A stretch of 64,000 bases of DNA from Planctomycetaceae bacterium (GTDB taxonomy: Bacteria > Planctomycetota > Planctomycetia > Planctomycetales > Planctomycetaceae). The number at the start of each line of letters is the position of its first letter. Position 1 is the stretch's first letter. Shown piece after piece: positions 45,657-53,864 of this stretch. Below the pieces are notes generated by a model. That model saw only the letters and a program-made list of their open reading frames with translations, was not told the DNA's origin and searched no databases. The stretch is taken from positions 248,001-312,000 of the forward strand of contig JAWKTX010000006.1 of assembly GCA_041398825.1 (NCBI GenBank), in the 5' to 3' direction. The position numbers and the translations under genes are program-made.

Positions 45657-46944
45657 GAGAACGCTCTGAATAGATGCCTTGTTGGAAACCAGAAAATAAA
45701 GGCGGCCAGTGTGCCGCTGAAACCCCAATTGAAATGTGTCGTCGTTTGTTCAAACTCGACCAAAGGAGTACGCATTCGTTCTTTGGACGGTCAAAATCAT
45801 TCGAATCTCGATCTGACTTTGCTGGACCACAAAGAAAGGATGCATCCCGGATCAGCTGTTCCTTTGGCGTGACAATTTCAGATTCTGTCGACTGGCGATG
45901 CATTTGAGAAGACGGAAAAACCTTCCGCGTACCCCGCATTTTAGATTTTTCCGGATCTGTTTCCCGCCCGGAGTTCTTTGTTGCATCAGGTCCGTTCTGT
46001 TGTATGTACCCATCGGATTGAAAAGACATTGGGAGAACAGGAAACCGGTTTGGCCCGGCCAGTTGCCGCTTGAAGGCTGATAATTCGTAAGATTTCCGGG
46101 AATTGTACGCGTTGGAAATGTGACGAAAAGCTGAGGACGCTGCAGGAACGCCTTCTGGCAAGCAGGTGAAACATGGCTGATTCCCGGACCCAACTGGCTT
46201 CGATGGCCGGCGGGAACGATACCTTGAGAGTTCCATCAGTGGGACTTGCATTGTGCTGGAGCGGCTAAACTGATGTGCATTTGCCCGGATGTTTTCCCGG
46301 CGGTACAGCGACTCCCCAGGGTTTGCCATCCGCAGACCTCCTGCATCATTTCGCCTGAGAAAGAAGGGGGGCGTTTGGGAGCGATCAGACTCGTCCCGGC
46401 CGATGAAGCAGACGTCCAATCGGCATTGAAGGCTGGGGCGACCTGCGCCTACGTGGCCGTCGTAAATCGGAATGCCATGAATCTTGTTTCCGGATAACAC
46501 ACCTCGGTTGGATCGATTGCCTCTCCGGTTCGAATGACTCAACAGGGCTGAATTACTGACCGGGAGAACGAAAGATGTACCCCTCCGCCGTCGGTTACCG
46601 ATCCTGAGTTCGAGAGAGACTCGCGGAGTGATTTCGTTCGTTGGGCTGATTTCTATTTTAGCCATCACTGGCGTATTCCCGAGACACGGACGTCGACGTC
46701 GCGAATCCAGCTCTAGACGGATTCGCAATCGCACGGGATGATTTGGCGGATTCCACCTGTCCAGTAGTTCGATATCGACCCACAGGATGAGAAAATCTAC
46801 GACCGCTTTGATAAAGAGTGTCGGAGATTTGGTGACATCGCCCCATTGATGACTGGTCCGATGTTCGCTGGAACATTTTCGGTAAAACCTGCCGATTACT
46901 GTCCGGTGAACTGATCCAATCTTACTCTTGCCGGCGTGTTGCAT
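45631..46944 (-). CDS. Orphan open reading frame of uncertain status
   Basis: An uninterrupted frame of 437 codons from ATG 46944 (open for 470 codons from 47043). It is the only sizeable frame between the M50/HlyD gene and the small charged protein, on the same strand as both and overlapping each by about 25 bp. That length is hard to explain by chance in a stretch with no gene on the other strand. Against it: the product is rich in Arg, Ser and Pro, has no TM helix, signal or recognisable domain, and no ribosome-binding site precedes the start. It may be a real lineage-specific protein, a decayed gene, or an accident. No function proposed. Confidence 0.33.
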   Translation of the reverse strand: MQHAGKSKIGSVHRTVIGRFYRKCSSEHRTSHQWGDVTKSPTLFIKAVVDFLILWVDIELLDRWNPPNHPVRLRIRLELDSRRRRPCLGNTPVMAKIEISPTNEITPRVSLELRIGNRRRRGTSFVLPVSNSALLSHSNRRGNRSNRGVLSGNKIHGIPIYDGHVGAGRPSLQCRLDVCFIGRDESDRSQTPPFFLRRNDAGGLRMANPGESLYRRENIRANAHQFSRSSTMQVPLMELSRYRSRRPSKPVGSGNQPCFTCLPEGVPAASSAFRHISNAYNSRKSYELSAFKRQLAGPNRFPVLPMSFQSDGYIQQNGPDATKNSGRETDPEKSKMRGTRKVFPSSQMHRQSTESEIVTPKEQLIRDASFLCGPAKSDRDSNDFDRPKNECVLLWSSLNKRRHISIGVSAAHWPPLFSGFQQGIYSERSHAERTSTP

Positions 46945-49120
46945 TGTCGATGGTCGTCTGAAACCATCGTTGCCCGGAGCGATATAAGTGAGATGCAAAT
47001 GAACCTCGCACAAGTCCCAGTGAGGCGACTCCGCGTTCCCCACATCGCAGGTTGATTGCGTCTGCCGGCGCGATTTGGATGACGGCGTCGAATCTTTGTT
47101 CTGTCAGACGAAGGCGTTTACCGTCTTCGGTGTCTCTGGTGGCCGCATGATCTTCACAAACTGCCAGCTGGCCGCCACTGGAAGCAGCCAGAGCAGGATG
47201 GGGCAAACGATCTGTAGCCCGTGGGTTGACGCGCTCGAGTTTGCCGTAGATGCGCCCGTGAGTACCAATTCGCAGTGGAACGTTGTTCTCGAGACGTTGT
47301 AGTGCTGACGAAATGTCCAACTGGCTGACCGAGCAGATAAGTTCTTTGTTGTCCTCCATTCCGATTGTTATCAACTCCTGACCTGGCTGGACGAAAGTAT
47401 TCAGCAAAGAAGGCAGCTGTCGACTAAGCACCCGACCGTCCGTCTCCGCTACGATTGTCAAACCATTGACCCGTTTTTGCAGTTGCGACCGTTGACGGTG
47501 CATTGAGTCGAGATTTGCGCGAGCGATACTGATGCCGGCCGCATTATGTTCGCGGGTCGCCAGCTGAAACCGAACTTCTTCCTGGGAAATTCGTGCGTTC
47601 AGTTCTGCGTATTCTGTTTCCAGTTCATTGTTTCGAAGTTGAAGCAGTCGATCCCCCGCTTTAACCATTTGGCCGTCAGAAACGAAGATCGCATCCACGA
47701 ATCCGGGTGTGACCGATCGAATGATCTGACCATCTCTGTATTCAATGATTCCCGGAGCTGTCGTCACAAGTGGTGCGGGAACCAGAAGCAGCAATGCGCT
47801 GACAGTGCTTCCACCCAGCCCAAGGATCGCTCCGCCCCGGATGAGTCGATCAGGGTTCTGCTGCGCCATTTGCCTGAACGACTGCAGGGATTTCCAGACG
47901 GGTTTTGCAAACCAGGCGAGCGCTCCGGCCAGCGCCAGAGCAATGCCGGCACCATGGAACAACACGGAGGCAGCGATCAGCAGTGTGAGGCAAACCGTAA
48001 GCCGCCAGATTACGGCTGCAACGGCATAAGTCAAAAGTACGGGGCGACGATACCCAACGACAGCTGGAGCCGTCTGCGATTCGCCAAAGACGTAGTGTCC
48101 AAGTGTCTCTTTGAGAACCGTTGATGCTTCGGAATACAAGTTGGGGATATTGAGCGCATCGGATAAAACGAAGTATCCATCGAATCGCATCAGTGGATTG
48201 ATGTTAAAGACAATCGTCGAGAGACTGGCCATGACCACAATGCTGTGCAAAAGGTGTCCAACAACCCGGGAGTCTGTGCGGCTCCACCAGAGAACGCATA
48301 TTGCTGCAATCAGCAACTCCACATAGATGCCGGCAAGAGCCGTGTGAATGCGCCGCCACCGGCTTCTGAAACTCCAGCTGGACGATGCATCCACGTAAGC
48401 AAGCGGAGCAAGAAAAGCAAGAACGATCCCCATATTGTTCACCGAACCGCCGTACCGAAGGCACACGATCGCGTGGGCAAATTCATGCAGTAACTTCAGT
48501 GCAAACCAGGCGATGAACAGCCAAAGCCAGTTGTCAGGAGCAAACACAGCACTGGAGTCGAGCGTGAACTGTTGCCAGTTATTCGTGAGCACGACACCTG
48601 CAACCATCATCAACACAATGCCGGAAAACGTGGCTGGGCCACTGAAGATCCAACTGGTCCAGGGCATCAGGATTCGGAGGAGTGGTTCCGGGCGGCCGAG
48701 AGGGATCCGCATCCAGAGCGGATTCAGTCGAGACAAGAGTTTCTGATTGTCGGTCTTCTTCTGCTGAGGGCCTCCAGCCGTCGCAGACTCTTCGTCGACC
48801 AATCGAGCGATACCCCTGTCCAGCAACCAGGAATAGACGCTTTGCGCCTGAGTCTGGCTCAGAGCTTTGTCTCCCATGTTCTGAGATGCCATAGCCTGCG
48901 CGGACATTGCCAGTGCCTGAGCGAAACTGGTGTGGCCATCCAGCAATGAGACAAAACAGTACTCAGCATACCCCAATCGATAGTATTCTGATGTTCCGTG
49001 TACTTCGATGTGATACCACGTTTCGAGTCCGTATTGCTGCGGCACAAATGTGATGTCAGAACGAAGTGCAACCCTGGTCCGGGTTAGTTCAACGGTGGAG
49101 ATATCCGGGCGAGCCTGCAT
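46922..49120 (-). CDS. M50 site-2-type zinc metalloprotease fused to an HlyD-like adaptor domain
   Basis: A 732-residue membrane protein. Residues 1-115 are a PqqD/winged-helix-like N-terminal domain ending in 'YSWLLDRGIARLVDEES'. Residues about 150-440 form a multi-TM M50 peptidase with the zinc motif HEFAH (212-216) and a third ligand in NPLMRFDGYF (Asp314). After two more TM helices, residues about 470-720 are a membrane-fusion-protein domain: a lipoyl-like half (IIRSVTPGFVDAIFVSDGQMVKAGD), a coiled coil (about 515-560), and the second half (IVAETDGRVLSRQL). The protease may be regulatory or substrate-processing. Third gene of the adaptor operon, 3 bp after the GAF-HlyD gene. Confidence 0.9.
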   Translation of the reverse strand: MQARPDISTVELTRTRVALRSDITFVPQQYGLETWYHIEVHGTSEYYRLGYAEYCFVSLLDGHTSFAQALAMSAQAMASQNMGDKALSQTQAQSVYSWLLDRGIARLVDEESATAGGPQQKKTDNQKLLSRLNPLWMRIPLGRPEPLLRILMPWTSWIFSGPATFSGIVLMMVAGVVLTNNWQQFTLDSSAVFAPDNWLWLFIAWFALKLLHEFAHAIVCLRYGGSVNNMGIVLAFLAPLAYVDASSSWSFRSRWRRIHTALAGIYVELLIAAICVLWWSRTDSRVVGHLLHSIVVMASLSTIVFNINPLMRFDGYFVLSDALNIPNLYSEASTVLKETLGHYVFGESQTAPAVVGYRRPVLLTYAVAAVIWRLTVCLTLLIAASVLFHGAGIALALAGALAWFAKPVWKSLQSFRQMAQQNPDRLIRGGAILGLGGSTVSALLLLVPAPLVTTAPGIIEYRDGQIIRSVTPGFVDAIFVSDGQMVKAGDRLLQLRNNELETEYAELNARISQEEVRFQLATREHNAAGISIARANLDSMHRQRSQLQKRVNGLTIVAETDGRVLSRQLPSLLNTFVQPGQELITIGMEDNKELICSVSQLDISSALQRLENNVPLRIGTHGRIYGKLERVNPRATDRLPHPALAASSGGQLAVCEDHAATRDTEDGKRLRLTEQRFDAVIQIAPADAINLRCGERGVASLGLVRGSFASHLYRSGQRWFQTTIDNATRRQE

Positions 49121-49123
49121 TGA

Positions 49124-51028
49124 TCACCACCCCAGCCAGCCCAGAATGTGAGCGAATGGCTTGTGAAACCAGCTCCAGCCCAGTGGCCGACGGGTCGTGT
49201 AAACTCGAGCACGACCTCGCATACCGGGACGCAATTGCCGATCATCATTTTCGAGTTCCGCTTCCGCGATAAAGACATTTTCGTTGTCTCTGAGTTCGGC
49301 TCTCGGATGGATTCTGCGAATAACGGCTTCTGTGATCCTTTCGGGAACAGCATCCAGCTGAATCCGAATCTTCATTCCCTGCTGTGCGTGGCGAACATCT
49401 TCTTCCGGGATTGCAACCTCAACAACCATGCGATCGAGCGGGGCAACCTCAAACAGCGTTTGCCCCTGTTCCAGAGGCACCCCTTCTGCTTCCCGATGAT
49501 CCCCCGTGACGACAAGACCGGCAATAGGACTGCGGATTTCAAGACTCGAATCGCGGTGTTCCAGCAACTCGTTGCGTTTTTGAAGTCTTTCGACCTCATG
49601 GCGGGCAATGGCGGCATCGCCAAACTCATGGGTTGTGAGATGCGTATTTCGTTCCTTTGTCGCCCTGTTCAGATCGGCCCGAATCCCGGCGAGTTCCCAT
49701 CGAACTTCCCGAGCGTCCATTCTTGCGAGCAATTCATTCGCTTCAACAATGTCCCCGGGTTCGACCAGGCAGTGCTCAAGCGGTCCGGCAAACGGAGCCG
49801 CAACATAACGACGTTCGATTGGTTGAAGTTCACACTCACAATGAATTGCGTACTGAAATGGCAGAAGAAGCACGAGAGCGAAGGTCGTTGCGACAGTGGC
49901 CGTCGTCCTTGCTCGTTGTGCATTGAACATCTGCCTTGCCTTCCGCAGCAGCTGAATCATGCGGCTGTCGGCCAGACGCTGGATAACTTCCAGGCAACTT
50001 GTGAGCGAACTCATGCCCGCACGCAGAATCGTTTCCGCTCTCGCAGCCAGTGCAGCGGATTCGCTTAAAGTCGGGGCAGCGTTTGTTTCTGATTCTAACG
50101 CTGAAACTGAACCCAGCGAGCTAATGGGCCTGGATCGAAACGACGCAAGAATCGCACCCACTCTGCTGCCATCTTCTGAGATTAGGGGCACACTGACAAC
50201 ATGTTGAGCTCCCAGCTTTTCGGTGACCTGCTTGTGAGACAGCAGCGCGTGACGATTTCGGAGATCGTCCGATGGCCAGATGGCAGCGGCAGCCCGGGCG
50301 ACGGATTCATGCAGGGCCGCTTCCGTCAAACGGACATTCTCTGATAATGCGTCGAACTCGCGTTCACCGGAGATTGCAACCAGCCGCGGCTCAGAACTTC
50401 CCGCCCTGCAGAGTCCTACAAATACTGCGTCGGCCTGCAGATACTCCTGCAGTTGATCCGCCAAACGCTGACAAGCAGATTCGGAATCGTGTGCGGAATG
50501 CGTGCGGCTTATGATTTCAATGAGTGCTGCGACACAGGCTGCATTTGACTTTGTCGATTCGACCGTCCGTCGAGCCCACCAGTTCTCGCCCAGTGATGCT
50601 GCCAGAACCAGTGCCAGACAATCCGCCGAATCGCTTTGCAGCATTTCCGACGTTTGAATCACGGACACCAGAGCTTCGCCAGAAGGGGCCCGCAAAGGAA
50701 CGACCACACCCTGAAGATCAGTTTTCCCGGGCAGGGGTTTAATCGAAACGGTACCACTCTTCACAGCATCCAGAGCCTGCGCCTTCAGGTGAGACCGCAG
50801 TGTTGCATCGATGCCGTCCAAGGGGCACGCGAGACCTTCAAGTCGTCCGTCCCGATCGCCATGGGCCTGCGGCGAACAGTACCAGGCAACCAGTGGGCAA
50901 TTGACCCGACGGCGCACAAATCCGGCCAACGTTAACTGGACTTGCTTGAAGTCGTGGCAGTTTAAGAGGGATTGTCTGAGAGAGCCGAGCAGATCGCTGC
51001 GATGCTCCGTCTGCACCAGAGATTTCAT
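49124..51028 (-). CDS. GAF-domain protein with periplasmic HlyD-like adaptor domain
   Basis: A 634-residue single-pass membrane protein. Residues about 10-150 and 165-330 look like two GAF-type sensor domains (VRRRVNCPLVAWYCSPQ; LQEYLQADAVFVGLCRAGS, 'LGAQHVVSVPLISEDGSRV'). One TM helix follows at about 385-405 (TTATVATTFALVLLLPF). The rest is an HlyD/membrane-fusion adaptor with split lipoyl halves (RYVAAPFAGPLEHCLVEPGD and IRSPIAGLVVTGDHREAEG) around a coiled coil. So a cytoplasmic sensor is joined to a periplasmic adaptor. The start overlaps the stop of the preceding adaptor gene by 4 bp (ATGA). Confidence 0.88.
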   Translation of the reverse strand: MKSLVQTEHRSDLLGSLRQSLLNCHDFKQVQLTLAGFVRRRVNCPLVAWYCSPQAHGDRDGRLEGLACPLDGIDATLRSHLKAQALDAVKSGTVSIKPLPGKTDLQGVVVPLRAPSGEALVSVIQTSEMLQSDSADCLALVLAASLGENWWARRTVESTKSNAACVAALIEIISRTHSAHDSESACQRLADQLQEYLQADAVFVGLCRAGSSEPRLVAISGEREFDALSENVRLTEAALHESVARAAAAIWPSDDLRNRHALLSHKQVTEKLGAQHVVSVPLISEDGSRVGAILASFRSRPISSLGSVSALESETNAAPTLSESAALAARAETILRAGMSSLTSCLEVIQRLADSRMIQLLRKARQMFNAQRARTTATVATTFALVLLLPFQYAIHCECELQPIERRYVAAPFAGPLEHCLVEPGDIVEANELLARMDAREVRWELAGIRADLNRATKERNTHLTTHEFGDAAIARHEVERLQKRNELLEHRDSSLEIRSPIAGLVVTGDHREAEGVPLEQGQTLFEVAPLDRMVVEVAIPEEDVRHAQQGMKIRIQLDAVPERITEAVIRRIHPRAELRDNENVFIAEAELENDDRQLRPGMRGRARVYTTRRPLGWSWFHKPFAHILGWLGW

Positions 51029-52050
51029 TTTTCATTCTTTGCCAGCGAGGGAAGCTGGTTTGTGTTTGTTGTTTTCGCCTCGAGATCGAGGACCGTACGT
51101 TGTCCGGCCTGCCATTCACCATTCGGATTTGGCAAGCGAACTTTCACTCGGATGGATGTATTGGATTCGTCTGCCGTCTTCGAGACGTATTCGACGGTTC
51201 CTGTCGTTGAGTTAGAGCCTTCGACGAGTAATGAAACCAGCTGATCAGGCTGAATCTGGTTGCGAAATTCCAGAGGTACGGAAAAGACAATCAGGAGAGG
51301 ATCGAGTTGCACGACTCGGGCGATGACCGGGTCAGTCGGGGAAACAAATTCCCCGGCGTCTTTCCTGATCTCCGTCACAACTCCGTCAATTGGTGAACGG
51401 ATTTTCTTCTGGTCCAGTTGCGCCTCAATGCGTTTGTACTCCAGCGATTTAATCTCGGCATCCTCTTTGGCAGCGATCAAGCGTGCTTCGGCCATCTCAA
51501 GTTCTGTATCGACACGGTCCACTTCTCGCTGCGTCGCATGGTTGCGTTCCCTCAATTCAAGCAGCTTCTGTCGCTCGGTCTGTCTCATTCTGAGTTCCGC
51601 TTCCGCTGACTTCATCTGCCCTGTCGCATTTTTGCCCGCGCGAGCGACTTCCAGAGTTGCGACCAGGACGAGGTCATCCAGTCCAGCGATCTCGTCGCCT
51701 GCCTGAACTACGTCGCCTTCTTTGACATTGATCCTCAACACGGTCCCCATTTCTGAGGCGGATACAGCGATGTCACGATACGGCTCCGTGAATGCTTCGA
51801 TGACATCTCCGTCGTCCGGCCGATCTTCTCCGGAATCAAGGGACGAATTTTGTGCAAAACGTTGAGTCGGCTCTCCCGTCAGTTTTGCGACAGAATCTAC
51901 AGGGACAGCTGGCATGGTTCTGACATCGTTGCCACGTTCCGGAGCCTCTTGTCCAACCCCGGAAGGTGTGGATATCGAAGACGCAATCCAGACGCAGGCC
52001 GCAACAATCAGCAACGTCAGTAATGGCTTAAGTGGTCGAACATGGAACAT
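51025..52050 (-). CDS. HlyD/RND-type periplasmic adaptor (membrane-fusion) protein
   Basis: A 341-residue adaptor with an N-terminal signal/anchor (LLTLLIVAACVWIASSIS). A linker rich in Asp and Ser precedes the adaptor fold: lipoyl half 1 (VSASEMGTVLRINVKEGDVV), a helical hairpin (about 145-215, 'ERNHATQREVDRVDTELEMA'), lipoyl half 2 (KIRSPIDGVVTEIRKDAGE), then the beta-barrel (LLIVFSVPLEFRNQIQPDQ). First gene of the minus-strand adaptor/M50 operon. Adaptors of this type normally join an inner-membrane transporter to an outer-membrane channel; neither is in the operon, though a fused ABC transporter is encoded divergently next door. Confidence 0.9.
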   Translation of the reverse strand: MFHVRPLKPLLTLLIVAACVWIASSISTPSGVGQEAPERGNDVRTMPAVPVDSVAKLTGEPTQRFAQNSSLDSGEDRPDDGDVIEAFTEPYRDIAVSASEMGTVLRINVKEGDVVQAGDEIAGLDDLVLVATLEVARAGKNATGQMKSAEAELRMRQTERQKLLELRERNHATQREVDRVDTELEMAEARLIAAKEDAEIKSLEYKRIEAQLDQKKIRSPIDGVVTEIRKDAGEFVSPTDPVIARVVQLDPLLIVFSVPLEFRNQIQPDQLVSLLVEGSNSTTGTVEYVSKTADESNTSIRVKVRLPNPNGEWQAGQRTVLDLEAKTTNTNQLPSLAKNEK

Positions 52051-52467
52051 GAAGTGCTTCCCACCGGAAATTCGGCATTTGCTTTACGGGATTCCACACG
52101 AACGGTGGTTGCCAATCCCCGCATCCGGCACGCAGGCGGTGACAATTGGTATGATTTGAGTCAATTCTGCAACGTCCGGAAAAAGCGTAGGCCAGATTCG
52201 ATGGCAAGGTCGAACGCAGTTGTAAAATCCAGAGGTGTTTCGGCGGAGATTGCGGATTCCCCGGGTTGTCGGGCCACTTTGAGTCAGTTCAGGGAGATAG
52301 ACGCCCTGTTTTGAGAGTGCAACGTGCTTCAATTGATGAAAAACACAAATCCTGTATTTCGAGACCACAGATCAATCGAAATGAAATGAAAGCGCTCCAG
52401 CGACGAATTACGGTTTGAGAAACTGCGAATGAGGACCCGTGAGGCAAACAAAGGGAGACACTTGTTT
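52051..52467. other. Divergent promoter region between the adaptor operon and the ABC operon
   Basis: About 415 bp between divergent starts. No gene is convincing; a minus-strand frame that crosses it runs antisense into the plus-strand gene. It presumably contains the promoters of both operons, which would allow joint control. No clear sigma-70 or sigma-54 box was found by eye. Confidence 0.5.
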
Positions 52468-53817
52468 GTGAAGAAAAGAATTCACATCGTTCTGGGGCTG
52501 GCATTATGGATTGCACTTCTTGCTGCGCTCCGGGCGTCGCTGCAGACCTACACGTCCGATTCGAAGAGTGGCGGCGCTGGGGATATCGGGGCCGGGATCG
52601 GAGATTGGCTGCTGCATCGCCGCAGTGAGTTTGATGCCAAATCCGGAGTGCCGCTGGAAATGGCAATTGGTACGCCAGTTCTCGTGATGGACGACTCTGA
52701 CAATTTCCGTCAGGTCGGAGTCGTCCGTAATAATTTTGTTCCTCCTCCCGCAGTTGGCACGGCCACGGTTGCAAAAACAAATCACGCAAGGGTTGTGATT
52801 TACGATAGTGGTCTGGACACAGTAGGACAGAGATTTGTGCTGACCTACCATCGAGCTCCCTCTTCACTGGCTTCCGTGGCCGAGTCGCTGCTGCCAGAAG
52901 AACGAAAACAGCAGATTGCTCAGCTGATCACTGAAGAATGGACTCTGCATCAGGAACAAACGCTGCGTACGCTGCAGCCAATCATGCAGGAAAGTGTCCA
53001 GCGAGCGATCAAGGCCATTCAGGCGGAACTGCCCGATTCCATTCGCAGGCATCGATCGCAGTTCACGGGTCTGGGAGAGAAGTATAAGGCGGAGATTTTC
53101 CGGAAAGAGCTGGCACCGTTGGTTCAGACGCATATTCTGCCAATCGTTGAACGGGAGGCAAAGCCGCTGGTCAGTGAAATCGGGCGCACGTTGTGGAACA
53201 AAGTATCACTTTGGTCTTTCGCCTGGCGTTACGCGTACGATGTGTCTCCGCTTCCCCGGAAGAATGCTGTGCAGGAAGAATTCGAACGATTTGTTGAGGC
53301 AGAAGCCCTGCCGGAACTGCGATCACGTTCTGACCAGTTTGTTGCCCTCATTGAATCAGTGGTGCAACAGGTTTCAAAGGATCCCGTCGTCAGCCGCACG
53401 ATCAGGAAGAACTTGTCTGCTGTTGCTTCCGATTCGGAACTGCATGGGCTGGTCTGGGAAGTGGTGCGTGAGAGTGTGCTGCATAATCAGGCACTCAGGG
53501 ATTCGCTGAATGAATACTGGAACAGCCCGGAGACGCGAGCAGCATTGCAGCAAACCTCATCTGCATTTGAACCTGTTGCTCGCAGAATTGGTGATATGAT
53601 TATTGGTTCGCGGGAAGAAGGGATCACTCCGGAGATGTCACGCATTCTGCGACTTCAGATTCTGATGAAGGATCGTCACTGGCTTGTGATTACTCCCGTC
53701 ACGGATCCGGCCGATTCCGATGAGGCCACTGGATCCAAAGACACAGTCATCCCCATTGTTGTGTCCACTGATTTGTCGCCTTATCCGATCACCTTCGACG
53801 ATTCCTCCAGTTTCTGA
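52468..53817 (+). CDS. Membrane-anchored protein of unknown function, partner of the MlaFE-like ABC protein
   Basis: A 449-residue protein with one N-terminal TM helix (RIHIVLGLALWIALLAALRA) and a large extracytoplasmic region. A beta-rich part (about 45-130, 'GTPVLVMDDSDNFRQVGVVR') is followed by long helices (about 140-330). Position ahead of a fused MlaF-MlaE transporter would suit an MlaD/MCE-type substrate-binding subunit, but the MCE consensus is not clearly present. GTG 52468 has GGGAGA at good spacing; ATG 52429 would add 13 residues. Its stop is 47 bp before the ABC gene, so they form one operon. Function unknown. Confidence 0.8.
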   Translation: MKKRIHIVLGLALWIALLAALRASLQTYTSDSKSGGAGDIGAGIGDWLLHRRSEFDAKSGVPLEMAIGTPVLVMDDSDNFRQVGVVRNNFVPPPAVGTATVAKTNHARVVIYDSGLDTVGQRFVLTYHRAPSSLASVAESLLPEERKQQIAQLITEEWTLHQEQTLRTLQPIMQESVQRAIKAIQAELPDSIRRHRSQFTGLGEKYKAEIFRKELAPLVQTHILPIVEREAKPLVSEIGRTLWNKVSLWSFAWRYAYDVSPLPRKNAVQEEFERFVEAEALPELRSRSDQFVALIESVVQQVSKDPVVSRTIRKNLSAVASDSELHGLVWEVVRESVLHNQALRDSLNEYWNSPETRAALQQTSSAFEPVARRIGDMIIGSREEGITPEMSRILRLQILMKDRHWLVITPVTDPADSDEATGSKDTVIPIVVSTDLSPYPITFDDSSSF

Positions 53818-53864
53818 TCTCTCCACGAAGATGGCGAGTGGCTGAAGTTTTTCTCAGGAAGGTC

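Noticed and set aside
45674..46497. Plus-strand frames opposite the orphan frame
   Set aside because: They are short, broken by stops and show no similarity, so they do not explain the long minus-strand frame as a shadow.
52289..52867. Minus-strand frame of 192 codons in the divergent region
   Set aside because: Mostly antisense to the unknown membrane-anchored gene, which has a good ribosome-binding site and TM anchor.
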